DNA of 25,870 nt, taken from the IMG/VR virus record IMGVR_UViG_3300037247_000720, positions 1-25,870 of that record. The stretch is one strand, 5' to 3'. Numbering within the stretch: position 1 is the stretch's first letter; every line of letters begins with the position of its first letter. This DNA is from a virus. The translations under genes were made by a program, and so were the position numbers. Below the pieces are notes generated by a model, which had not been told where the DNA came from, searched no databases, and worked only from the letters and a program-made list of their open reading frames with translations. This document shows, piece after piece, positions 19,359 to 25,870 of the stretch.

Positions 19359-20345
19359 ATGGCAGGACAACGTCTTCCTGACTTTGGCGAGCCGGGCGCG
19401 CCAGCCCCGGTAGTTGATCCTTCGGTCGGCACAGACCTGGCTTCCACCGGTCAATCCGCCGCCTCGCAGCAGGCCGCATCAGCGCCAGACGCTGGTGCTC
19501 CGGCTGCCCCGGCTGGTTCACCGACGGGAGAGGGCACACAGCCGCCCCCAGCGTCACCACCGGCAGAGCCGCCCGCAACCCCGGCCCCTCAGCAATCCGC
19601 TGAGGGCCAGCAGCCCCCTCCAGAGACACCCCTGGAGGGGCAACAGCCGCCTGGGGTAGAGGCCCAACCTCCTCCAGAAGGGGCGGAACCCGACCTCACC
19701 GAGGAGGAGTACAAGCAGTTCCGATCTCAACTCCGCGAGGAGCTGGGGGAGGAATACGAGGAGAAACTCCGCACGCAGCAGTCCGGTCAAGACAAGGCGA
19801 TGTCCACCGTCCAACAGCAGTTGGAGGCGTCCAACACCCGCCTTGACCAGATCACCCAAGAGGTGCGTGAGGGGAAGCTCCAGGGCCTATCGCCGGAGGA
19901 TCAGGCGAGTCTCCGTAAGACGTGGGAACTAGACGATCGGGAGAAGTCGCTCAACGAGCGCCAAACGACCATCGAGACCTTCCACAGCGATACGGACATC
20001 CTCGCCCTCCTAAACGAGTACGAGCAGTTTGGGGTCACCGAGGAGAACCTGATGACCGTCCCGATGGACGAGCGCGAAGCGTTCTGTGAGCGGAAGCGCG
20101 CGGATCATTGGGAGGCCAAGGCCGCTGGGGGGCAGCCCGGAACTAACGGGCAGCCCGCACAGCCTCCCCCGCCCCAGAAGCCCGTGCCTGCGGGAGCGCA
20201 CGCACCGTCCGATACGGGCGGTGGGGGTGCCGCAGAACCGCCCCCGCAACCAAACGTAGAACAGGGTCCCGGTGCGATGGCCGACAATATCGGCCGGCGC
20301 GATAGTTGGCATGCACCAACTTTCGACATCACGCGTCGGGGCTAA
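19359..20345 (+). CDS. Scaffold-like protein (328 aa)
   Basis: Immediately upstream of the major capsid gene, this protein has the usual make-up of a capsid scaffold. It has a disordered Pro/Ala/Gln-rich N-terminus of about 110 residues (PASPPAEPPATPAPQQSAEG), a charged helical middle (LTEEEYKQFRSQLREELGEE and STVQQQLEASNTRLDQITQE), helices around ELDDREKSLNERQTTIETF, and a flexible Pro/Gly tail with PQKPVPAGAHAPSD ending ITRRG. Scaffolds copolymerise with the capsid protein into the prohead and then leave or are cleaved. No protease motif is evident here. The ATG has AAAGGAGG upstream and follows its own strong promoter. The assignment rests on position and composition. Confidence 0.75.
   Translation: MAGQRLPDFGEPGAPAPVVDPSVGTDLASTGQSAASQQAASAPDAGAPAAPAGSPTGEGTQPPPASPPAEPPATPAPQQSAEGQQPPPETPLEGQQPPGVEAQPPPEGAEPDLTEEEYKQFRSQLREELGEEYEEKLRTQQSGQDKAMSTVQQQLEASNTRLDQITQEVREGKLQGLSPEDQASLRKTWELDDREKSLNERQTTIETFHSDTDILALLNEYEQFGVTEENLMTVPMDEREAFCERKRADHWEAKAAGGQPGTNGQPAQPPPPQKPVPAGAHAPSDTGGGGAAEPPPQPNVEQGPGAMADNIGRRDSWHAPTFDITRRG
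20279..20321. promoter_or_regulatory. Two adjacent hairpins at the end of the scaffold gene
   Basis: GGCCGA (20279-20284), loop CAATA, TCGGCC (20290-20295) is followed by AGTTGG (20304-20309), loop CATGCA, CCAACT (20316-20321). Both stems are perfect 6-bp pairs and lie within the last 22 codons of the scaffold gene, some 50 bases before the capsid ribosome site. They are inside a coding region and lack a T-run, so termination is unlikely. RNA processing or stabilisation of the capsid message is possible. Confidence 0.35.
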
Positions 20346-20368
20346 GCACAACTAGGAGGTAAACACGC

Positions 20369-21586
20369 ATGGCTGGTACTACTACCACGCCGCGTGTCGC
20401 TGGAATACCGGACGCAGGCTTTCCATCGGAGATCGACGCGAGCGTCAAGATCCGCTGGGTGGACGACCTGTTGGTGAACATGAGCGAGCGCTCCGCCGAC
20501 CTGCTGAAGTATCTCGGCGGCCCGTCTCAGTTCGCGTTCAACAACACCAAGGTCGAGTGGGTAGAGGACGACCCGTGGAACCGTCGGCCGTCGCTGGGGG
20601 CAACCCCGCTGTCCAACGCCGCCGACACGTCCCTCTCCCTCGCCGCTGACACGAACCACCGGTACCCGGTCGGCACCATCCTCAAGAACCTCAATGGGGC
20701 GGACTCCGCTGGCGAGTACGTCCGCGTGATCGGTCACGGTTCGGACACCCTCATCGTCGAGCGCGACCTCATTGGCGACATCAGTGAGGGAGCCTGGGCG
20801 ACGGCCGACGAGGTCATCGTCTCAGGCTTTGCGATGAACGAGAACGACAACTGGACCGCCCGGCCCACGCCGATCTTCAACCTGCCGTACAACTACGCGC
20901 AGGTGCAGCACGTCGCGGTCGACGTTACCTATCGGCGCCAGGAGACTGCGCTCTACGGGCTCCGTGGCACAGACCTCGACAAGCTCGCGGCCGATGCCAC
21001 CGCAGAGCAGTTTGTGGCGATGGAGGACGCCGCCCTTCACGGTGCCCGCTATGCGGGTGCGTCCGCCACCAAACCCGCCATGTACGGTGGGCTCGTCTAC
21101 TACATCACTGCCGCCAACGGCGCGCAGGTTACGGACTTGAGCGGTGCCGCCTTGACTCGCAAGGACATCGACGACAAGCTCCAGGATCTGTTCTACGAGG
21201 TTGGCGCGGAGAAGATGGCGTTGACGGTCCTCGCCAGTGCGTGGGGCAAGCGGAAGATCACCTCATTCTTCAGCGCCGCCGAGCGGCTCGGTTCCGGTGC
21301 CCGTGAGGCCGGGGTGGCCATCGACCGGGTCCTGACCGACTTCGGCACCCTGGACATCCTGCTCCACACGGCGCTCGGAAAGGATGAGCTGTACTTCATC
21401 CGCCGGGAGCAGAACACCATCGGGAACTACGGCCAGCGCGGGAAGCCGCACCTGGAGGAGGCGGTCGCCGTCGTCTCCAGCAACACTGGCCCCTTCACCC
21501 GCCGGATCTTCTACGCCGACCTGAGCATGATGTGCAAGGGTGTCCAGGGCGAAGGTAGGCTCCATAACTTCAGTATCACCGCATAA
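20369..21586 (+). CDS. Major capsid protein, HK97-fold, SU10-like (405 aa)
   Basis: This is the shell-forming protein of the head. It follows the scaffold, has a near-perfect AGGAGGT ribosome site and is the expected size (about 400 aa). The N-terminal arm is followed by VDDLLVNMSERSADLLKYLG and FAFNNTKVEWVEDDPWNRRP, then a beta-rich insertion (YVRVIGHGSDTLIVERDLIG), a helix with QETALYGLRGTDLDKLAADATA (spine-helix-like), AEKMALTVLASAWGKRKITS, and a C-terminal axial part with DELYFIRREQNTIGNYGQRG and IFYADLSMMCKGVQGEGRLH. The order and the W-x-x-D, L-G/R-x-E and C-terminal GEGRLHNF features match my memory of the SU10-type capsid family (DUF5309). No N-terminal delta domain is obvious, consistent with a separate scaffold. 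Confidence 0.88.
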   Translation: MAGTTTTPRVAGIPDAGFPSEIDASVKIRWVDDLLVNMSERSADLLKYLGGPSQFAFNNTKVEWVEDDPWNRRPSLGATPLSNAADTSLSLAADTNHRYPVGTILKNLNGADSAGEYVRVIGHGSDTLIVERDLIGDISEGAWATADEVIVSGFAMNENDNWTARPTPIFNLPYNYAQVQHVAVDVTYRRQETALYGLRGTDLDKLAADATAEQFVAMEDAALHGARYAGASATKPAMYGGLVYYITAANGAQVTDLSGAALTRKDIDDKLQDLFYEVGAEKMALTVLASAWGKRKITSFFSAAERLGSGAREAGVAIDRVLTDFGTLDILLHTALGKDELYFIRREQNTIGNYGQRGKPHLEEAVAVVSSNTGPFTRRIFYADLSMMCKGVQGEGRLHNFSITA

Positions 21587-21610
21587 AGGTGGCGACTGAG
21601 GGGTGAAGCC

Positions 21611-22078
21611 ATGACTCAGAACCCGATAACGGGCAGGGAAGAAAGCGTCATCACCGAGCACTCCACCGGGTCTCGGCCCGGTGGGGATGCTCGGCAGCGG
21701 CAGGCCGTCTACGATTACGTCTTCTCGCGCGATGGGGGTGCGGTCGGCACCGTCCTCCTGCGGGGGCCTGTCCTCCCTGACAACGCGGTCATCGTGGACG
21801 CCTACATCGACGTCGTGGTCGTGCCGGAATCCGGCGGGGCCGCCACGATCGGTCTGGGCTTTGCTACGACGACCGACATCAACGCCGAGGACGCGATCAG
21901 TGGGGCTCCCTGGAGCACTACGGGTCTGAAGGACGCCGACGCTGGCCCCGACCCTGGCGATGAAAGCACCTTCCAGAAACTTTCAGCCGCCGTGGGCTTG
22001 CAGATGACCATTGGGACTGCTGCCCTCACAACGGCGGGGCAATTCTTCGTCATCGTGAACTACGACATCACTGAGTAA
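21611..22078 (+). CDS. Capsid decoration-type protein (155 aa)
   Basis: The 155-residue protein is beta-rich: AVYDYVFSRDGGAVGTVLLRGPVLPDNAVIVDAYIDVVVVPE, then GGAATIGLGFATTTDINAED, LQMTIGTAALTTAGQFFVIV. I recall phage proteins with a YDYSVSRDGG-like start and an LP-x-NAVI-x-D segment next to capsid genes, usually regarded as decoration or head-fibre components that stabilise the shell. Location directly after the major capsid gene (25-base gap) supports this. The ribosome site (GAGGGG) is modest. The fold would be a compact beta-sandwich. Assignment is by position plus general similarity, not a catalytic motif. Confidence 0.75.
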   Translation: MTQNPITGREESVITEHSTGSRPGGDARQRQAVYDYVFSRDGGAVGTVLLRGPVLPDNAVIVDAYIDVVVVPESGGAATIGLGFATTTDINAEDAISGAPWSTTGLKDADAGPDPGDESTFQKLSAAVGLQMTIGTAALTTAGQFFVIVNYDITE

Positions 22079-22089
22079 GGAGAGGCACT

Positions 22090-23019
22090 ATGGGAGACCT
22101 GCAACTACTCTCCGGCCAAGTGGATCGCCAGTTGCAGACCGCTAGTCTGCTGGGGCCTGTTTCGGGCGTAGGCTCGGATGGGGCGGGGTCGCAGGGGCCT
22201 AATCGCCCCCATATCTTCTTTGTGGATCCCACTACCGGGGCCACGTCTGGAGATGGTCAGGATCCCCGGCGCCCGCTGTCGACGATTCAGGCCGCGATCG
22301 ACAACTGCGAGGCCAACCGGGGGGACATCATCGTCGTTGCCCGTGGTGGGCACGTCGTCACAGAGTCCATCAACTGCAACAAGCGTGGGATCACCATCAT
22401 CGCCGACAGCTATGGTGTGAACCGCCGGATCACCGATGAGCACTGGATCATTGCGAACGCCTCCTATACCTCCGGTCCGGTGGTGGAGATCACCGCTGGA
22501 TGCCGGTGGATCGGCTTCACATTCGCCTCACGGTTCACTACTGGCCCTTCCGTCAGGACCACAGTGGATGGCGGGACGGGTGCGAGCGGGAACTACGTCG
22601 AGATGGTCGAGTGCAACTTCCCCGGCTGGGGGCTTGGATTCGATGGCTTCGAGATCCGGGGCGCAAACTTCTGTGCCCTTCGGCGCTGCCACTTCTTCGA
22701 CATCGCCAACAGCGGTGCGGGGATCTCCTTCCGTGGCTCAGGTACCAACAACCCCGTCAAGAACGAGATCGAAGACTGTGTCTTCCATAACGTCACGGCC
22801 GGGATCAAGGTCACCAACGGAACGCCGCAGGACAACTTCATCCACAAGTGCCGCTTCAAGGATTGCACGGACGACATCAACACCAACGGTGGTGCCGGGG
22901 ACATGTTCGTGACCGAGAACTGGCATGAGGGCTCGGCAGCGAACGCTCACGATGATTCGGTGACCAACCTGGTCGGGTTGGGCTGGACGTTCGCGGGCAA
23001 CCACTACGGCGAGTCGTAA
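22090..23019 (+). CDS. Parallel beta-helix protein with a Cys-Phe ladder (309 aa)
   Basis: From about residue 40 the protein reads as a right-handed parallel beta-helix (pectin-lyase-like): GDGQDPRRPLSTIQAAIDNC, GDIIVVARGGHVVTESINCN, then repeated rungs. Four rungs carry C-x-F at the same corner: C175 (VECNF), C200 (RRCHF), C230 (EDCVF) and C254 (HKCRF), spaced 24-30 residues apart, one turn each. Beta-helices in phages are usually tailspike or capsid-fibre trunks, sometimes with glycan-depolymerase sites; no Asp/Glu active-site pattern is clear to me here. The gene starts 12 bases after the decoration gene, unlike the usual late position of tailspikes, so a capsid-surface fibre or decoration is more likely. 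The N-terminal 35 residues could be its anchor. Confidence 0.8.
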   Translation: MGDLQLLSGQVDRQLQTASLLGPVSGVGSDGAGSQGPNRPHIFFVDPTTGATSGDGQDPRRPLSTIQAAIDNCEANRGDIIVVARGGHVVTESINCNKRGITIIADSYGVNRRITDEHWIIANASYTSGPVVEITAGCRWIGFTFASRFTTGPSVRTTVDGGTGASGNYVEMVECNFPGWGLGFDGFEIRGANFCALRRCHFFDIANSGAGISFRGSGTNNPVKNEIEDCVFHNVTAGIKVTNGTPQDNFIHKCRFKDCTDDINTNGGAGDMFVTENWHEGSAANAHDDSVTNLVGLGWTFAGNHYGES

Positions 23020-23043
23020 GCGTAGGGGTCAAAGGAGTGAGGA

Positions 23044-23352
23044 GTGGTCTGGTTTAGCGGGCCTATCGATCCCGCCGTAACGGAGGGGCTGATAGAGTTC
23101 TGGCTTGGTGAGGCGGGGGTGGGGGAACTCCTCCTTACCATCCAAGCCGATCACTTCCCAGTCCTCCCTTCTCAGGGGATGTACGTCCGGTACAAGCCCC
23201 TTGAGGGCGTGGAAGAGGCGTACCAGATCGGTGATGTCAAGATCGTCCTGGAGGAGGATCAGACGGCTGGCTATCCCGAGAATCCTCCCGATCCGGCGAT
23301 TCCGGGATCCATCTACCTCCGGCCCGTCATCAAGATAGAGTTACAGCCGTAG
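23044..23352 (+). CDS. Small beta-rich structural protein (102 aa)
   Basis: GTG at 23044 is preceded by AAAGGAG with a spacing of 7, which decides the start. The 102-residue product opens VVWFSGPIDPAVTEGLIEFW, has LLLTIQADHFPVLPSQGMYV with KPLEGVEEAYQIGDVKIVLEED, and ends with IYLRPVIKIELQP. It is acidic, strand-rich and probably a small beta-barrel. I recognise no family. The head-module position between a beta-helix protein and small accessory proteins suggests a minor capsid or connector component, but this is inference from position only. Confidence 0.7.
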   Translation: MVWFSGPIDPAVTEGLIEFWLGEAGVGELLLTIQADHFPVLPSQGMYVRYKPLEGVEEAYQIGDVKIVLEEDQTAGYPENPPDPAIPGSIYLRPVIKIELQP

Positions 23353-23362
23353 GAGGCGCGAT

Positions 23363-23584
23363 ATGCCAGACGAACGAGAGAACCTAGCCCGGTACAAGCC
23401 GGATCCGGAGAAGACGGGTGGGGCAGCCCCCCAAGCGGACGCCCCCGCAACAGCCAGCGGATCCGTAGGCGCTCCGGCTGATCCGAACGCGCCGGAGCCA
23501 CCCCCGCCGAATGAGCCGGCGCCCGAGCCGGCCGAGAACGAAGGGGAGGCCCCAGCCGAGGAGCCAGACGCAGACGGCGAATAG
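23363..23584 (+). CDS. Acidic, disordered Pro/Ala/Glu-rich protein (73 aa)
   Basis: TAGGAGGCGAT lies before the ATG at 23363, a good ribosome site. The 73 residues begin MPDERENLARYKPDPEKTGG and are otherwise almost only Pro, Ala, Glu, Gly, Asp and Asn (PEPPPPNEPAPEPAENEGEA), ending EEPDADGE. The product is very acidic and almost certainly disordered. Low-complexity acidic proteins in structural operons could act as flexible linkers or charge mimics, but no function can be assigned. Its composition alone could be a random frame in GC-rich DNA, but the ribosome site and placement in the gap support translation. Confidence 0.55.
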   Translation: MPDERENLARYKPDPEKTGGAAPQADAPATASGSVGAPADPNAPEPPPPNEPAPEPAENEGEAPAEEPDADGE

Positions 23585-23635
23585 CGGGTACGTCGATCTC
23601 GCCGTAGATTCAACGCACTACCGGGAGGTGGAGAA

Positions 23636-23905
23636 GTGACAAATCGGGCAGACCGCAGACGAGAGGAGAGGAAACCCACCCCTCTTCCCATTCCGCCTGT
23701 GCCGCCGGCGGGACAGCCGTCGGCGGGCTTTATGGTCTCGCCCGATGATCTGATCTACAAGATCGGCTTGCTGACCATCGAACGGGATCACCTTATCCAG
23801 GCGGTGAGGCGGCTGGAGGAGCAGCTTCAAAGGTTGGCGGGAGAGACCGCTGAAAAGGCTGAGAAAGCGGCCAAAGCCGCCGAACCGCCCGCAGGCAAGG
23901 AATAG
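23636..23905 (+). CDS. Small coiled-coil protein (89 aa)
   Basis: GTG at 23636 has GGGAGGTGGAGA upstream. The N-terminal 30 residues are basic and then Pro-rich (ADRRREERKPTPLPIPPVPP). A helix follows from about residue 36 (SPDDLIYKIGLLTIERDHLI) and runs into a coiled-coil (AVRRLEEQLQRLAGETAEK) and an Ala/Lys-rich repeat (AEKAEKAAKAAEPPAGKE). It resembles short helical phage proteins with an IG-x-LT-x-E-x-D-x-L helix, which I recall as accessory proteins. It could be a chaperone or oligomerisation partner of nearby structural proteins. The 51 bases before it hold no other feature I can see. Confidence 0.65.
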   Translation: MTNRADRRREERKPTPLPIPPVPPAGQPSAGFMVSPDDLIYKIGLLTIERDHLIQAVRRLEEQLQRLAGETAEKAEKAAKAAEPPAGKE

Positions 23906-23919
23906 ACGGGAGGCCGACG

Positions 23920-24291
23920 ATGGGCTACCTGAACAGGTTTGTCACACGAGTTGCCCTGCTGGACATCACGGTGGATGACGACACCTCCCTAGTCGTCGAC
24001 ATCCTGGGCTTTGAGGTGCTGGGGATCATTACCCCCGATACACTCGATGGGGCCTCCAACAACGCCACTCCACAGATCGACCCTGGTAACGGCACGTTCT
24101 ACACCCCACTGACAAACGCCGGCGCCGCCATTACCTGGTGGGAGAACATCGGCACGGACGAGTGGCTCCAGGTGCCTCAGAGCATCTCCCCACTCGTTGG
24201 TGCCCGTTTGCGGCTGGAGTTTTCTGAGACCGAGACCGCCGACCGTAAATTCCTGGTGGTGCTCAAGGCGCTGCCAGAGAGCAGCGACTAG
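23920..24291 (+). CDS. Beta-rich structural protein (123 aa)
   Basis: The 123-residue product starts MGYLNRFVTRVALLDITVDD. Strands follow (SLVVDILGFEVLGIITPDTL), then FYTPLTNAGAAITWWENIGT, a PLVGARLRLEFSETETADRK strand and a FLVVLKALPES end. It is acidic with alternating hydrophobic strands, typical of a small beta-sandwich virion protein such as a decoration or head-tail component. The sequence suggests no enzymatic role. It follows the coiled-coil gene by 14 bases with a GGGAGG ribosome site. The family is unknown to me. Confidence 0.7.
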   Translation: MGYLNRFVTRVALLDITVDDDTSLVVDILGFEVLGIITPDTLDGASNNATPQIDPGNGTFYTPLTNAGAAITWWENIGTDEWLQVPQSISPLVGARLRLEFSETETADRKFLVVLKALPESSD

Positions 24292-24304
24292 AGGAGGAAC
24301 ATCC

Positions 24305-24997
24305 ATGCCAGCAAAGGGATCATCCGCAACAGAGGCCCCCCCAGAGCCCGCTGAGAGCCCTCCAGAGGAGGGGGGTGCTGTCCAAGCTGTCCAAGCAGCC
24401 GAAGCGCGTACTGAGGCCGCTGAGGAGCGTGCCAGGACGGCTGAGGGCGCTCTGGGGAAGTTGGAGGAGCGCCTTTCGAGGATTGAGGGGCGTCTTCAGG
24501 AGGCCCCTACGCCTGCTCCCACCGATGGTGAGGAGCCCGTGCTCATCCCCAAGGAGCAGCGCCGGCGCGCGTTCGCCTGCCCGCAGAAGCCCAACTCCGA
24601 ATGGCTGGTCCAGGTGGGTAAGGTCGCGCAGATCCGCGACCCGAACTCGCCGACCGGCTACCGTGACCACCGCCGCGACGGCGACGTCAAGATCAAGTTC
24701 AGGGGGGGCCTCTGGTACAGCGCCGACCCCAAGGTTGCCGACGAGCAGACTCTCATCGACGACAAGGTGCGGATCGCTTGGTGCGAGCAGCACCCTGAGA
24801 CCGCCCGCGACGTTGAGGATCCGATGACCCCGATCTGGTTCGACATCAAGAAGGGGCAGATGGCCACCTCGCGCTCGGAGCCCGCGTTCTCGCAGGGCAT
24901 CGACGTGGACGCGGCGCTGGCCGGGGACATGGACAAGCTTGTCGGTGTGGGCGGCGATGTTGTGCAGCAGGCGCGGGAGCAAGTCAGAGGAGCATAG
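24305..24997 (+). CDS. Two-part structural protein: coiled-coil head plus globular domain (230 aa)
   Basis: The ATG at 24305 has GAGGAGGA upstream; a longer in-frame extension overlaps the previous gene and is rejected. Residues 1-25 are Pro/Glu-rich (SSATEAPPEPAESPPEEGG), and about 26-65 form a coiled-coil (AAEARTEAAEERARTAEGAL then LEERLSRIEGRLQE). After a Pro linker, the globular part has SEWLVQVGKVAQIRDPNSPT, DVKIKFRGGLWYSADPKVAD and DDKVRIAWCEQHPETARDV, ending with a basic and acidic helix. The layout (charged helix then a strand-rich domain with GLWYSADP) suits a minor head or connector protein. I cannot name the family. Confidence 0.7.
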   Translation: MPAKGSSATEAPPEPAESPPEEGGAVQAVQAAEARTEAAEERARTAEGALGKLEERLSRIEGRLQEAPTPAPTDGEEPVLIPKEQRRRAFACPQKPNSEWLVQVGKVAQIRDPNSPTGYRDHRRDGDVKIKFRGGLWYSADPKVADEQTLIDDKVRIAWCEQHPETARDVEDPMTPIWFDIKKGQMATSRSEPAFSQGIDVDAALAGDMDKLVGVGGDVVQQAREQVRGA

Positions 24998-25000
24998 CGT

Positions 25001-25615
25001 GTGGCTACGGTGCAGGCCATTGTGGATTCCCTCGAAATCCACATCCGGGATACCGGAAATGCTGAGGTCACAGAGGCCCGCCTCGTAACCCTGATCGCCG
25101 ACGCCTCTCAGGACGCCGATCTTGCCGGTGGGCTGGTCTACCTGGAGGACGACGAGTCGCTGACTCTCGCCAGCCCGGCTCTCTCCTACACCGTCCCTGC
25201 GAACTTCGTTGCCATCCGTGAGCTACGCATCGAAGGGGCGACGGCCGACACCTACGACCGGATCGTCCCCCGGCACCTCTGGCAACTGCGCTACGACAGC
25301 GCTAATCCGAAGATCGTCTTCCACGAGGATCACGGCCTCACGGACACGAAGAAGATCAAGATCGTAGGTTGGCGGCGCCCGACCGTCTACAGCGCCGTAG
25401 GGAACACGGTCGATCCTGGGCTGGATGCGTTCCTCCGCGACCGTGCCGCCGCCTACGCGCTGAGCTACATGTCCGCCGGGGGTTCGGAGCTAGATCGCAA
25501 CCGGCTCCAGCAGAGGGAGTTGAAGATGCGGGACTCCGAGGTGCTCCTTCAGCGCTACCTGGCTCTTCAGGCGGAGCAGCTCGTTCCGGGAACCAGGCGT
25601 GTGCCTAGTAGGTGA
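25001..25615 (+). CDS. Head-tail adaptor/connector-type protein (204 aa), copy 1 of a tandem pair
   Basis: GTG at 25001 has AGAGGAG about 9 bases upstream. The 204-residue product begins with a helix (MATVQAIVDSLEIHIRDTGN, GTG read as Met) and a RLVTLIADASQDADL helix, then strands (YLEDDESLTLASPALSYTVP, ANFVAIRELRIEGAT) and YDRIVPRHLWQLRY with KIKIVGWRRPTVYSAVG. It ends in a long helix DRAAAYALSYMSAGGSELDR to a basic tail. This helix-strand-helix plan with a final DR-x-AAAYAL helix resembles phage head-tail adaptor proteins, which sit below the portal. The next gene repeats its first part, so they are probable paralogs. Placement after the capsid block fits. Assignment is by layout, not by a diagnostic motif. 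Confidence 0.7.
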   Translation: MATVQAIVDSLEIHIRDTGNAEVTEARLVTLIADASQDADLAGGLVYLEDDESLTLASPALSYTVPANFVAIRELRIEGATADTYDRIVPRHLWQLRYDSANPKIVFHEDHGLTDTKKIKIVGWRRPTVYSAVGNTVDPGLDAFLRDRAAAYALSYMSAGGSELDRNRLQQRELKMRDSEVLLQRYLALQAEQLVPGTRRVPSR

Positions 25616-25617
25616 CC

Positions 25618-25870
25618 ATGACGACACTTCTGACCCTCGTCAACCAGATCAAAGCCGAGTTGCGCGATCCGGACGAGTACGAGGTCGACATCGAGCAGCT
25701 TATCGACATGGTCAACGCGGCAGCGACGGACGCGGGGGACTCGGGCCGTGTGCTCCAGATTGAGGATGCCACCATTACGGTAGCGGCGGGAGCGGTCACC
25801 GTGCCCGCCGACTTTGTCTTTATCAAGGACATCCGCATCACCGCCACCGCTATCGAGGTCGCACGGCACT
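25618..25870 (+). CDS. Head-tail adaptor-type protein, copy 2, cut by the window end
   Basis: ATG at 25618 opens a frame with no stop before the window ends (84 complete codons). It reads MTTLLTLVNQIKAELRDPDE, then QLIDMVNAAATDAGDSGRVL, ITVAAGAVTVPADFVFIKDI and RITATAIE. The block I-x-x-A-x-x-DAG followed by TVP-x-DFV-x-IK-x-IRI matches ADASQDADLAGG, then YTVPANFVAIRELRI of the 25001 gene, in the same order and at similar spacing, so a tandem duplication is likely. It begins 2 bases after the upstream stop; the ribosome site is weak (TAGGTG), consistent with coupling. The C-terminal part is not visible. Confidence 0.7.
   Translation, partial: MTTLLTLVNQIKAELRDPDEYEVDIEQLIDMVNAAATDAGDSGRVLQIEDATITVAAGAVTVPADFVFIKDIRITATAIEVARH

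Overview
The window looks like part of the genome of a tailed double-stranded DNA bacteriophage (Caudoviricetes), or a prophage or metagenomic contig of one. It is GC-rich, densely packed and made mostly of a head-assembly module. In order along the + strand it carries a terminase large subunit, a portal, a 2,021-residue virion protein, a scaffold-like protein, an HK97-fold (SU10-like) major capsid protein, decoration-type proteins and head-tail adaptor-type proteins. No integrase, DNA polymerase, lysis cassette, tail tube or tape-measure gene, tRNA, rRNA or CRISPR array is visible. The host cannot be named. The promoters are ordinary sigma70-type (TTGACA boxes) and the Shine-Dalgarno sites are strong, so it is a bacterium, probably with a GC-rich genome.

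Left arm (1-2330). Five small genes read leftward as one operon (1-1256). Their starts and stops overlap or nearly touch, and a strong promoter lies at 1277-1306. Next is a mostly non-coding stretch with a 17-bp tandem repeat (1390-1457). It is followed by a pair of very short rightward genes (1609-1915), one with a Cys/His zinc-ligand pattern. A second non-coding stretch (1916-2330) holds several perfect hairpins, two 12-bp A-tract repeats 30 bp apart and a possible extended -10 promoter. This arm is probably a regulatory or early accessory region.

Middle (2331-6571). One leftward gene (2331-2663) diverges from a rightward operon. That operon has a small helical protein, a DUF1599/MazG-like protein and two adjacent basic proteins that each carry an HExxH zinc-protease motif. 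A short leftward coiled-coil gene (4462-4728) shares a CTAG stop tetranucleotide with the second HExxH gene. A strong promoter at 4752-4780 then starts the main rightward transcript: a run of small, mostly highly basic proteins leading into the terminase.

Head module (6534-25870). The order is TerL, beta-rich structural protein, small conserved protein, portal, Thr-rich protein, two small proteins, giant protein, scaffold, major capsid protein, decoration protein, Cys-ladder beta-helix protein, several small structural proteins and two tandem adaptor-like paralogs, the second cut by the window edge. A second strong promoter (19306-19334) overlaps the stop codon of the giant gene and should give the scaffold and capsid genes extra transcription. 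The giant protein sits where MuF-type head proteins normally lie, between portal and scaffold.

The most unusual items are the tandem HExxH proteins, the shared Arg-rich C-terminal tails of the pre-terminase proteins, the giant protein with a compositionally foreign linker, a variant terminase Walker A, and the repeat and hairpin-rich intergenic regions. Three very short genes (1609-1743, 1748-1915, 5140-5307) fall below usual gene-length cut-offs but have good start signals and conserved-looking residues.
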